In this document: positions 1-6,685 of the stretch, piece after piece | Position numbering within the stretch: the first letter of the stretch is position 1 | Layout: every line of letters begins with the position of its first letter | NCBI GenBank assembly: GCA_947476275.1 | Contig: CANJPQ010000017.1 | Coordinates: 44,784-108,783, forward strand | From: Fidelibacterota bacterium | Lineage (GTDB): Bacteria; Pseudomonadota; Alphaproteobacteria; Rhodospirillales; Rhodospirillaceae | Direction of reading: 5' to 3' | DNA length: 64,000 nucleotides | Notes under the pieces: generated by a model | The model's input: the letters and a program-made list of their open reading frames with translations, nothing else | Databases searched by the model: none | Told to the model about the DNA's origin: nothing | Translations under genes and position numbers: made by a program

Positions 1-201
1 GGGATCACGGCCGCCGTGGTCGGCGTCATCGCCACACTGGCATGGTTTCTGGGGAAGACGGTTTATCTGCGCCCGGACGGTCTCGACCTTTTCAGCATGG
101 CTGTGACGGTCGTCTCGCTGGGAATCGCGGTACGCTGGAAAATCCCGGTGCCGTGGCTGGTCTTCGCGGGCGCCGCCGTGGGCCTCATTCGCAGCATGTA
201 G
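1..201 (+). CDS. Chromate transporter-like membrane protein, C-terminal end (partial)
   Basis: The frame is open from the first base of the window and stops with TAG at 199-201, so only the last 66 residues are visible. They are strongly hydrophobic and form two probable membrane segments separated by a short loop containing LRPDG. The tail pattern (a hydrophobic stretch, basic RWK, then a Pro-rich helix ending GLI) resembles the C-terminus of ChrA-type chromate transporters. With so little of the protein present the family assignment is tentative; another polytopic transporter is possible. Confidence 0.5.
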   Translation, partial: GITAAVVGVIATLAWFLGKTVYLRPDGLDLFSMAVTVVSLGIAVRWKIPVPWLVFAGAAVGLIRSM

Positions 202-203
202 AC

Positions 204-230
204 GCGGGACCGGCGATACGCCGGTCCCGC
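204..230. terminator. Bidirectional hairpin between convergent genes
   Basis: A perfect 11-bp GC-rich stem (204-214 pairing with 220-230) with a 5-nt loop sits 3 bp after the stop of the upstream plus-strand gene and 8 bp before the stop of the minus-strand PRC-barrel gene. There is no clear T tract on either side, so termination efficiency is uncertain, but the placement between convergent stops fits a shared terminator. Confidence 0.6.
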
Positions 231-237
231 CGTCACA

Positions 238-645
238 TCACATCCAAAGCGACGGGACGTTATAGTACATGTCGATGCTGCGACCGAATTCCGACGTAAA
301 TACGGAGTCCGCATCACCGTCGAGGCTCGGCGCGTTGCGCAGCGTCTCCTTGTCGAGCGAAATCACGAAGCCGCCCTGGGCGCGGTCATAAGTGAGTATG
401 GACCAGGGTAGCGGGAACTTCCTGTCGCCGACGCCGAGAAAGCCGCCGAACGACAGCACCGCATACGCCACCCGGCCACTGATTTTGTCGATCATAAGAT
501 CGTCCACGTCCCCGAGCTTTTCACCCTGCGGATCATAGACGTTAGTGGTGATCACTTTCTCCGCGGCAATCAACGAGCCACTCGTGAGCTTGGTCGGATC
601 GGTGGTGCTGACGGCTTCGCTTGTGCCGGTTGACAGGGCGGTCAT
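238..645 (-). CDS. PRC-barrel domain protein
   Basis: The protein is 135 aa from the ATG at 645, which has GGAGAG five bases upstream; an upstream in-frame ATG gives ten extra residues but lacks such a site. A Thr/Ser-rich head is followed by a PRC-barrel segment: VYDPQGEKLGDVDDLMID, then a beta-rich AYAVLSFGGFLGVGDRKFPLPW motif typical of small stand-alone PRC-barrel proteins. No signal peptide is seen, so it is probably cytoplasmic. Such proteins are common stress-induced genes in alphaproteobacteria, and a GGAAC-N16-CGTT promoter lies 46 bp upstream. The precise biochemical role is unknown. Confidence 0.85.
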   Translation of the reverse strand: MTALSTGTSEAVSTTDPTKLTSGSLIAAEKVITTNVYDPQGEKLGDVDDLMIDKISGRVAYAVLSFGGFLGVGDRKFPLPWSILTYDRAQGGFVISLDKETLRNAPSLDGDADSVFTSEFGRSIDMYYNVPSLWM

Positions 646-690
646 TGAACTCTCCATGACGGTGTGCGCACGCACGCGCGATGTGTTGAC

Positions 691-715
691 AACGCGGCGT
701 CTGGGGCGCGGTTCC
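691..715 (-). promoter_or_regulatory. EcfG-type general stress promoter for the PRC-barrel gene
   Basis: Read on the minus strand, GGAAC (715-711) is followed after exactly 16 bases by CGTT (694-691). This matches the known alphaproteobacterial EcfG consensus GGAAC-N16/17-CGTT. The -10 element lies 46 bp before the chosen ATG at 645. The presence of nepR in the window makes an EcfG regulon expected. Confidence 0.75.
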
Positions 716-719
716 GCGA

Positions 720-1346
720 TTACATCATTGCTTGCACGAAATTCTGCGACGCGAAGCCCCAGTTCACGATCTTATCGAGCACCGTCTTTAGGTGCTTCTC
801 GCGCTCGTTCTGGTAGTCGAGGTAGTAGGCATGCTCCCAAACATCGATTGCGAGCAGCGCCGTTTGGCCGTGCGCGATCGGCGTGTCCGCATTTCCGGTC
901 TTGGTCACGGCAAGTTTGCCATTTTCGAGAATCAACCACGCCCAGCCGCTGCCGAACTGCTTCATGCCTGCTTCGCGCAGCTTGTCCTTGAGTTGATCGA
1001 GCCCGCCGAACGTCTTCTCGATCGCGTCCATCAACGCCGCTTCCGGCTTCGTCGCGGTGGGCGACAGACTCCGCCAATAGAACGCATGATTCCAGGCCTG
1101 CGCGGCGTTGTTGAAGATTTCCGATTCATCGGGATTTTTCGCCGTGGCGCGGATGACGTCCTCGGGCGTCTTGCCCGCGCGATCGGTGCCTTTGATCAGG
1201 CTGTTGGCCTTGTCGACATAGGCCTTGTGATGCTTGCCGTGATGAAAGCTCAACGTGCGCGCAGAGATCGTGGGTTCAAGCGCGGATTCAGCGAAGGGCA
1301 GGGGCGGCAGTTCGAAAGTATTCGGGCTGTCGTCAAGCGGAGGCAT
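720..1346 (-). CDS. sodB: Fe/Mn superoxide dismutase
   Basis: This 208-residue protein has the full length of the bacterial Fe/Mn-SOD family, which converts superoxide to oxygen and peroxide. The alpha-hairpin domain carries the HHGKHHKAYV segment with the first metal-ligand His. The second ligand is in NAAQAWNHAFYW, and the last two (Asp, His) are in DVWEHAYYLDYQ near the C-terminus. No signal peptide is present, so the enzyme is cytoplasmic. The start ATG at 1346 has GAGGAC upstream. The metal cannot be assigned with certainty, but the NHAFYW and DVWEHAYY pattern is common in the iron form. It is monocistronic, with a stress-response gene downstream. Confidence 0.95.
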   Translation of the reverse strand: MPPLDDSPNTFELPPLPFAESALEPTISARTLSFHHGKHHKAYVDKANSLIKGTDRAGKTPEDVIRATAKNPDESEIFNNAAQAWNHAFYWRSLSPTATKPEAALMDAIEKTFGGLDQLKDKLREAGMKQFGSGWAWLILENGKLAVTKTGNADTPIAHGQTALLAIDVWEHAYYLDYQNEREKHLKTVLDKIVNWGFASQNFVQAMM

Positions 1347-1484
1347 GGGCGGTCCTCTCAGTGTTTGGTTTTCGAGGACCTAGCGCGTCAGCACGCATCC
1401 ATTGTTCCGCTGCTCGCGCAGACGAACAAACGCGGGCACCGCGTGGCGGGCCCGCGTCGATCACCGCGTCCGCGTATGGCTAGC

Positions 1485-1628
1485 TTAGTGCTTCGCGTCT
1501 TCCGCAGTGCGTTCGATTGCCTTGCCGGTCGACTTGATGTCTTTGCCTACGCCGGCGGTCGTATTGCACGCCGCAAGTGCGGTCGACAGGGCGACGATCC
1601 CGAGGATGATGCTGGTCTTGATCTTCAT
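1485..1628 (-). CDS. Entericidin-type small lipoprotein
   Basis: A 47-codon frame starting at ATG 1628 encodes a Lys-containing N-terminus, a hydrophobic core, and the lipobox ALAAC with the lipidated Cys at position 21. The mature part is NTTAGVGKDIKSTGKAIE, the classic entericidin A/B pattern of about 25 mature residues. The product would be a cell-envelope lipoprotein; in Enterobacteria the family is a stress-induced antidote/toxin pair linked to osmotic stress. AGAGG lies about 12 bp upstream of the start. No partner entericidin gene is seen next to it. The match rests on lipobox plus the GKDIKSTGKAIE motif. Confidence 0.85.
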   Translation of the reverse strand: MKIKTSIILGIVALSTALAACNTTAGVGKDIKSTGKAIERTAEDAKH

Positions 1629-1904
1629 GGTGGTGGTGCCTCTTCATTGAAATAGCGCTCCACAACAACTCGGTTCTGGGTCAAAAGTTGCGGTTCGTTG
1701 CGCTGATCAGGGCAACACCTTGCAACCATTCAAGGCCGGGCCCGTTGTCGCTCAGAGGTCACGCAAAAATCAGGAGGAGGACCGCACATGTCGCATGTGG
1801 ACATCGGCGGCGAATGCTTCCGCACCCTCGCGTCGGGATTCATCAAGAAGCCGCGTCGACGATGGGGCCTCTCAGGGCGCGGCGTACGTTGCAGCGGTGG
1901 CGAC
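1629..1904. other. Intergenic region, start of the gap before the kinase gene
   Basis: Nothing convincing is seen between the entericidin gene and the small frame at 1788 apart from that frame's strong AGGAGG ribosome site around 1773-1779. No EcfG-type promoter was found upstream of the entericidin gene. Confidence 0.4.
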
Positions 1905-1979
1905 ATGACGCACGTTTGGCGCAATATGACGCATGATGTGTTTAACTCGATAATGTTCGCATCGCATCGCGCGCTATGA
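1788..1979 (+). CDS. Small hypothetical protein overlapping the kinase start
   Basis: A 63-codon frame begins at ATG 1788, behind an unusually good ribosome site (AGGAGGAGG, about 8 bp upstream). It ends with TGA sharing bases with the ATG of the sensor kinase gene (ATGA at 1976-1979), an arrangement typical of translational coupling. The predicted peptide is basic and resembles no family I recognise. It is equally possible that this is only a leader region, because codon usage is not clearly coding. The ribosome site and the overlap are its only support. Confidence 0.3.
   Translation: MSHVDIGGECFRTLASGFIKKPRRRWGLSGRGVRCSGGDMTHVWRNMTHDVFNSIMFASHRAL
1905..1933 (+). promoter_or_regulatory. Direct repeat ATGACGCA, 21-bp spacing
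   Basis: ATGACGCA occurs at 1905-1912 and again at 1926-1933, a start-to-start distance of 21 bp, or two helical turns. This lies 43 bp upstream of the sensor kinase ATG. Tandem half-sites on one DNA face are typical of response-regulator binding. No regulator can be named, and chance occurrence is possible. Confidence 0.3.
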
Positions 1980-3724
1980 ATCCCCAGCAAACACTTGAGC
2001 CGTTTGAGGCGCCTGCGCGACGGCACATGTCGATCAAGGCGCAGTTTGTGACGCTGCTGTGCGTTGCAATGGGGCCGGCGGCAGTGATCGGCTTTCTTGA
2101 AGCGGTGTCGGCGTTTCAGCGCCAGACGCAGAAAACCCAAGAATCGCTGCTGCAATCCGCCACCATCTCGGCGGCGACGGATCGGCAAGTGATCGCGAGC
2201 GCACGCACCCTTCTATATGCCTTTGCTGACCAGGATGCCGTCCGCGGCGCCCAGCAGCCCGCATGCGATCAGGCCCTGCAGCGTGCGATCGCGCAATCGC
2301 CCGACTACGTTCGATTGATGCGGGTCGATACCATGGGCAACGTCGTCTGCACGTCTAACTGGGAGCCGGTCTTCGGACCGTTCGGCGATCGGGGCTGGTT
2401 CCAGGACGCTCTGGCCGCAAGCGACTTCGCCGTTAGCGGTTTGATCGGCTCGGGGCGCGGTTCTGCCGCCGTGGTCACCGCCATCCCCATGCGGGCCGGC
2501 GACAAGGTGACTGGCGTCATCGCCGTGACGGTCAACCAGGATGCGCTGACGCGACACGGGCAGGAGGGTTTGGGCCTTTCGAAAGCGGTCAGCACGCTCG
2601 TCGATCAGGACGGACGTCCGGTCACGGATGGCGATGGCGGGCTCCTGGCGGGGACACTCCCCCCGGTCGATTTGATGAAGGGCACGATCCGCGAGACTGG
2701 CCGTGTGATCGAAGCCCGTGGCGGCGATGGCGTGGAACGAATGTACGCCATGGTCCCGGTGATCCCGGGCCGGCTGGCCGTGATCACGGGGCAGCCGATC
2801 TCTGCCACCCTCGCTGGCAACGTGAACCTCTGGATTGCGGTTGGCATTCCGCTCGCGATCTGGCTCCTGGCTATTGTCACCATGTGGGTCGGCCTGGAGC
2901 GGTTGGTGCTGCGGTGGCTGTTGTACCTGCGCCGCGTCGGCGCCGGCTACGCCAAGGGCCACTACGTTGTCATGCCGCGATATGCCGATTGAGCGCCGAC
3001 GGAGTTCCAGCAACTCGCCCGCACGCTCTCGCAAATGGCGCTGACGGCGCGCGCGCGGCAACGGGATCTGCGCGCGGCGCTGGAGCAGAAGAACGTGCTG
3101 GTGCGCGAGCTTCACCACCGCGTGAAGAACAACCTCCAGATCATCCAAAGCCTGCTCAATCTGCAATCCCGCTCGGCGGCGGATTCGAACCAGTTCACGG
3201 CGCTCGCCGCCGCGAAAAGCCGCATCAACGCCCTCTCGCTGGTCCACCAAAGCCTCTACGAGGACGAGACCCTTCAATATGTGAACTTGCATGCCTTGCT
3301 CGATGAACTCTGTCGCCACTTGTTGCAGAGCGACTGGGGGGCCGGGAAGCGGGTGGGGATCACAGTCGACGCATCGGAGACCATGTCCTCGGCCGATCAA
3401 GCCGTCCCGATTGCGCTGCTTGTGACCGAGGCAGTGACCAACGGACTCAAGCACGCCTTCATCGATCGCGACGCAGGCGCGATCACCGTAAGCCTCGTGA
3501 ACGATCCCGTTACAGGCGCCGAGCTCACGATTTGCGACAACGGCATCGGCATCGGCATGGACATTGGCCGCCCTAAGGTGAAACCCGCGGCGGGCGGTGG
3601 CATCGGCTACTCGCTGATCGAAGGATTCGCCCGGCAACTGCGCGGGACCGTTGAGACCACCATCAGCGGCGGGACCTGCGTGTCGGTGAAATTCCCATAT
3701 CTGGCCGGACGGAAGACGCCGTAG
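1976..3724 (+). pseudogene. HWE/HisKA_2-type sensor histidine kinase split by an in-frame TGA
   Basis: Read in one frame, this is a 582-residue membrane sensor kinase with a single internal stop, TGA at 2990-2992. Residues 1-338 hold a first membrane segment (about 25-45), a periplasmic Cache-like sensor region, and a second membrane segment (about 280-305). After the stop the same frame continues with [12 protein letters not shown], then the phosphoacceptor region [20 protein letters not shown] (HisKA_2) and a HATPase_c domain with N box [12 protein letters not shown] and G box CDNGIGIG. The kinase sits two genes from nepR, where general stress response kinases are often found. Possible explanations are a recent nonsense mutation, a sequencing error, readthrough, or re-initiation at ATG 3035 giving a soluble kinase half. 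Confidence 0.75.
3035..3724 (+). CDS. Kinase half of the split sensor kinase (possible restart product)
   Basis: After the in-frame TGA at 2990 the next ATG in frame is 3035. From there 229 residues encode a complete transmitter module: the HisKA_2 dimerisation/phosphoacceptor segment with the His in LHHRVKNN near residue 29, followed by the ATP-binding domain to the C-terminus ([35 protein letters not shown]). No clear Shine-Dalgarno precedes ATG 3035, so expression on its own is doubtful. If made, it would be a soluble kinase uncoupled from the membrane sensor. Confidence 0.5.
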   Translation: MALTARARQRDLRAALEQKNVLVRELHHRVKNNLQIIQSLLNLQSRSAADSNQFTALAAAKSRINALSLVHQSLYEDETLQYVNLHALLDELCRHLLQSDWGAGKRVGITVDASETMSSADQAVPIALLVTEAVTNGLKHAFIDRDAGAITVSLVNDPVTGAELTICDNGIGIGMDIGRPKVKPAAGGGIGYSLIEGFARQLRGTVETTISGGTCVSVKFPYLAGRKTP

Positions 3725-3825
3725 GGCCCGCTCTCGCGCAGCGCCGAGGAGTGCTGCCTCCCACGCTACGCCGGAGGTGGACGCGGCGCGGGAGGGACAC
3801 TAATCCGCGACAGGAGTTCGTCGCG

Positions 3826-3915
3826 GAGTCATCGGTTTGCTCCGTTGGTACCGTCAAGAGCCGCCTGTGGCGCGCGCGCCGCCATATGCAAGCCGCTGCC
3901 GCGCTTGGCGTCATA
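3826..3915 (+). pseudogene. Remnant of an ECF sigma factor (region 4)
   Basis: A short stretch reads CSVGTVKSRLWRARRHMQ, which is the helix-turn-helix recognition segment of ECF sigma region 4.2. Upstream and downstream of it no sigma region 2 or other sigma motif can be found in any frame, and the local reading frame lacks a plausible start. It lies between the kinase gene and nepR, exactly where ecfG is commonly encoded in alphaproteobacteria. I read it as the eroded end of an ecfG-like gene. The boundaries are approximate. Confidence 0.5.
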
Positions 3916-4069
3916 GGTGTCACGCCAGAGCAGCGCGAGCTCCTAGCTATTGCTTGCCATTCGTGTGGTCCTCTACACTCCGCATGGAGGGAGCGTTAAG
4001 GCCTGGTTGGTACGCTCTCATTTGGCGCTTCGGCCGTGCCAGCGTTGGAGCCAAAGCAATTACCCCGCG

Positions 4070-4276
4070 ATGAGCGACAAGAAGCAGCAAAGAGGTGCGC
4101 CACCGACGAAGGGCGGGCGGGTGTCAGGGGAACGTGCCACCAGCGCAGCCTTCGACACGTGGCTGGAACGCAAGCTGCATGACATGTTCGACTCAGTTGC
4201 CAACGAGCCGATCCCCGACGACCTTCTGAAGGTCATCGCCGAACTCGATAAGACCGAGAAAGCAGAAAAGAAATAG
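4070..4276 (+). CDS. nepR: NepR-type anti-sigma factor of the general stress response
   Basis: This 68-residue protein begins at ATG 4070; a longer frame starting upstream is not supported by homology. After a polar Lys/Arg-rich head, the core motif FDTWLERKLHDMFDSV followed by EPIPDDLLKVIAELD matches the two helices with which NepR holds EcfG. In the family, phosphorylated PhyR pulls NepR away and frees the sigma factor. Here neither an intact ecfG nor phyR is adjacent: only a sigma remnant and a kinase gene with an internal stop lie upstream. Two EcfG-type promoters in the window indicate that the regulon exists. Confidence 0.85.
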   Translation: MSDKKQQRGAPPTKGGRVSGERATSAAFDTWLERKLHDMFDSVANEPIPDDLLKVIAELDKTEKAEKK

Positions 4277-4295
4277 GGCCGAAGCGCGATACGTC

Positions 4296-4318
4296 CCGGC
4301 ACTTCGTCTTTGTGCCGG
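4296..4318 (+). terminator. Hairpin downstream of nepR
   Basis: A 7-bp stem CCGGCAC/GTGCCGG (4296-4302 and 4312-4318) with a 9-nt loop lies 20 bp after the nepR stop. Only a short T run follows, so it may be a weak or Rho-assisted terminator. Confidence 0.4.
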
Positions 4319-4549
4319 CACGTTTAGGTTGCCCGCGCTTAGTGAGTACCCGTCGCCCGGCGCTTGCCGTCTTCCTCCGCACGCTTCAGTGCGTCCCCTT
4401 CGGCGGTGTCCAACCTCTTCTTTGCCTCTTCCGCGGCGGGAGCACATCGCTCGCGCCGCCCGCGCGTTCAAGCGTGCAAGAACTGGGCGAAGCGGTAAAA
4501 GCTCTTTGCAACCAGGGCCACCTAATACGCTCAATCATTCGCCGCCGAC

Positions 4550-4574
4550 GGAACTTGCAGTCGGGTGCCCCGTT
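4550..4574 (+). promoter_or_regulatory. EcfG-type general stress promoter before a small membrane protein
   Basis: GGAAC at 4550-4554 is followed by 16 bases and CGTT at 4571-4574, a full match to the EcfG consensus. The predicted transcription start near 4582 leaves about 46 bases before the ATG of a 42-codon frame at 4628. This is the second such promoter within 4 kb of nepR. Confidence 0.7.
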
Positions 4575-4627
4575 GGGGCGAGTGATGGCGGCGTCGCCTT
4601 GCACGCGCCACGAGAATGACATTTCCC

Positions 4628-4756
4628 ATGGATACCGCGATTCACCTGTCGGAGATTGTGGGACTGGCTGTTCTCTGCGGCGGCGTTGGCGCTTTCGGTG
4701 GGCTAATGTGGGAAATGATCTGCCGTGAGTGGAGTCTGCGTGGGACGCGGGGATAA
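4628..4756 (+). CDS. Small single-pass membrane protein, predicted stress-induced
   Basis: The 42-codon frame starts at ATG 4628 and encodes a short polar head (MDTAIHLSE), a hydrophobic Gly/Leu/Val helix of about 20 residues, and a basic tail ending RGTRG, consistent with one membrane span and a positive inside. It resembles no named family. Support for it being a gene is contextual: an EcfG-type promoter lies 54-78 bp upstream, and the frame runs through the otherwise empty space between nepR and the SRAP gene. The ribosome site is weak (GAGA), so start and existence remain moderately uncertain. Confidence 0.5.
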   Translation: MDTAIHLSEIVGLAVLCGGVGAFGGLMWEMICREWSLRGTRG

Positions 4757-4764
4757 CACTCACG

Positions 4765-5475
4765 CTAGGCCGGCGCGTGACCGTCGCGCGCATCTTCCAA
4801 AACGATAGGCTGGCAGAACGCGGCGTCTTGATTGCGCACATTCGACATGCGCGGATCGATTGCGTGCATCTGCAACCATTCCGGCGGACACGGCCGCATC
4901 AGTTTCGCAACGTCGTCAAGCGACCCTTCTGCTTCACCCAGCCAGAGCGGAATATTCTCCGCTGAGAGGATCACGGGCATCCGGTCGTGCAACCGCGCAA
5001 GCAGTGTATTGCTGGATGTGGTGACGATGGTGAAGGTGCGCAGGATCGTGCCGTCGGGCAGTTTCTTGCTTTCCCATAGTCCAGCAAGGGCCATGAGGCC
5101 GCCGTCGACACGGCTGATGGCGTAGGGCTGCTTCTTTCCGTTGGGCAAAGTTTGCCATTCGTAGAACGCGTCCAACGGGACGATGCACCGGCGGCCCTTG
5201 CGCCAGGCGTCGCGAAACGAGGGCTTCTCAGCCAGGGTCTCTGATCTGGCATTGATTGTGGCAAAGGCAGGCTTCTCATCCTTCGACCAACTGGGGACCA
5301 GTCCCCAGCGCAATAGATCGAGAGAACGCACACCGTCGGGATTGCGCCGGACAACAGGGAAATCATGTGTCGGCGCGCCGTTCCAGAGCGGGGCGGTATT
5401 GATTGCCGGCCCCGGGATCCGGAACTCGATCTTGATCTCGCTGACGTCAGTAACGAGCTTGGCGCGGGCGCACAT
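4765..5475 (-). CDS. SRAP-family protein (YedK/HMCES-like, abasic-site crosslinking)
   Basis: This 236-residue protein covers the SRAP domain. Cys2 (MCARAK), which in YedK/HMCES forms the covalent thiazolidine bond with an abasic site, is present. Other family signatures are RWGLVPSW, the INARSETL segment with its conserved Asn, RRCIVPLDAFYEW, and HDRMPVIL with the catalytic His. The family protects abasic sites in single-stranded DNA at forks. The usual N-terminal Gly-Arg after Cys2 (MCGR) is replaced by MCAR, a mild deviation. It is monocistronic and convergent with the small membrane protein gene. Confidence 0.93.
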   Translation of the reverse strand: MCARAKLVTDVSEIKIEFRIPGPAINTAPLWNGAPTHDFPVVRRNPDGVRSLDLLRWGLVPSWSKDEKPAFATINARSETLAEKPSFRDAWRKGRRCIVPLDAFYEWQTLPNGKKQPYAISRVDGGLMALAGLWESKKLPDGTILRTFTIVTTSSNTLLARLHDRMPVILSAENIPLWLGEAEGSLDDVAKLMRPCPPEWLQMHAIDPRMSNVRNQDAAFCQPIVLEDARDGHAPA

Positions 5476-5586
5476 GCCCTACTCGTGGGAGAAACCGCCG
5501 GCGACGTCAAGCGTGCGAAAATCCGTTTCCATTGCCCCCGCCGACGCGCCATCCTATCGGGCACGGTTCAACCTGGGGAGGTCGCT

Positions 5587-6678
5587 ATGGCGGACATCGG
5601 ACGACGCAATATGCTGAAGGCTGGGGCAGCTTTGGCACCGGCGCTCATGGCGATACCTGAAGCGGAAGCCGCCCAACCCGCACCGTTCCCGGCGCCCGAT
5701 AAGGTTCAGGTCCAACAGGGCATGGGCATACCCGCGACCCCGGAGGAAGCCAACCCGCTGGCGGCAAAGATCGTAACGCAGACCGTGGTCTCCACCGACT
5801 TGGCCGCGAGCAAGAAGTTCTACACCGATGTGATGGGCTTCAAGATTGCCGAAGAGGGGGCGGTGCCGAACCCCGGCTCGACCGCCCCGGGCGCCGGCAA
5901 GGCCGGACGCCGCTATGTCCTGATCAATCAGCCCGGCAGCCAGCGCAGCGCCACCATCCGCATCCTCGAGGCTCCTCCGGGCACTCCGGCCATCCGTCCG
6001 CGCCCCGAGGCCAAGACCTGGGACCCGGGCCTGCTCATCATGGAAGGCGGCACGAAGGATCCGGTGGAATCCTGGCACGTCCTGACGTCGGCGGGCACGA
6101 AATCCATTTCCACGCCGCGCTACTATCCGTTCCGCGGCATCGGGACGGATGTCGATCCGATGAGCTACGCGCCGTTCGGTCCATCCGGCGAGCAGATGTT
6201 CCTCACGGCGAGCATTGTGTCCAAGCGGCCGGAGTGGAAAGAGCCGGGGCTCCACACCATTCCCGGCAGCGTGTCGGTCGTCGGCTTGGATCAGCGACCG
6301 ATCGATGAGTTCTATCTGAAGGCGCTTGGCCTCCGCCGCACGAATCAGTTCGTCGCCCAAGACCGGAATTGCAACGACCTGATCGGTGCGCCGCCGGACA
6401 CGATCTTTCTCTGGGGCAATGTCGGCCGCGGCGTGAATATCGAGGTGTGGGAATTCAAGATGCCCTCCGGCACGCTCTACCCGTGTTCCCTTGATAAGAC
6501 CGGGTTGGCCATGTTCACCATGCAAGTGAACGACCTCGAGAAGTGTCGCGCCATGTGCAAGGCGGCCGGCATCAAAATCGCGGGCGAGGGCGCATTCCCC
6601 ATTGTCGGCAACAAGGCCCCGAAGGGGTTCACTCTGCGCGGCGCAGTCGGCGAACTGGTGGAAGTCGTCCAAGCCTAA
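5587..6678 (+). CDS. Exported VOC-superfamily (glyoxalase/dioxygenase-like) protein
   Basis: The ATG at 5587 follows GGGGAGG by 5 bases and gives a 363-residue protein; a longer frame upstream has no support. The N-terminus has a twin-Arg-like start (GRRNMLKAG) and a hydrophobic Ala-rich stretch ending AEAAQP, suggesting export. Two VOC-type beta-alpha modules follow, the first from about residue 60 (VSTDLAASKKFYTDVMGFKI) and the second from about 220 (VVGLDQRPIDEFYLKALGL), with a further beta-strand unit at the end. VOC enzymes are metal-dependent lyases, isomerases or ring-cleaving dioxygenases; the substrate is not evident. Its stop overlaps the convergent hydrolase gene by 4 bp. Confidence 0.8.
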   Translation: MADIGRRNMLKAGAALAPALMAIPEAEAAQPAPFPAPDKVQVQQGMGIPATPEEANPLAAKIVTQTVVSTDLAASKKFYTDVMGFKIAEEGAVPNPGSTAPGAGKAGRRYVLINQPGSQRSATIRILEAPPGTPAIRPRPEAKTWDPGLLIMEGGTKDPVESWHVLTSAGTKSISTPRYYPFRGIGTDVDPMSYAPFGPSGEQMFLTASIVSKRPEWKEPGLHTIPGSVSVVGLDQRPIDEFYLKALGLRRTNQFVAQDRNCNDLIGAPPDTIFLWGNVGRGVNIEVWEFKMPSGTLYPCSLDKTGLAMFTMQVNDLEKCRAMCKAAGIKIAGEGAFPIVGNKAPKGFTLRGAVGELVEVVQA

Positions 6679-6685
6679 GGCTTGG
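6669..6685. terminator. Palindrome over two convergent stop codons
   Basis: CCAAGCC-TAA-GGCTTGG forms a 7-bp stem with a 3-nt loop and contains both the TAA of the plus-strand VOC gene and the TAG of the minus-strand hydrolase gene. Its position suggests a compact bidirectional terminator, although no T run follows. Confidence 0.35.

Noticed and set aside
1384..1408. GGAAC upstream of the superoxide dismutase gene as an EcfG promoter
   Set aside because: At 16 bases downstream the sequence is CGCG, not CGTT, so the -10 element is not matched.
4335..4460. Minus-strand Ala/Glu/Lys-rich frame (AEEAKKRLDTAEGDALKRAEE)
   Set aside because: Its composition is protein-like, but the frame has no start codon after its upstream stop. 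Either a frameshifted remnant or chance.
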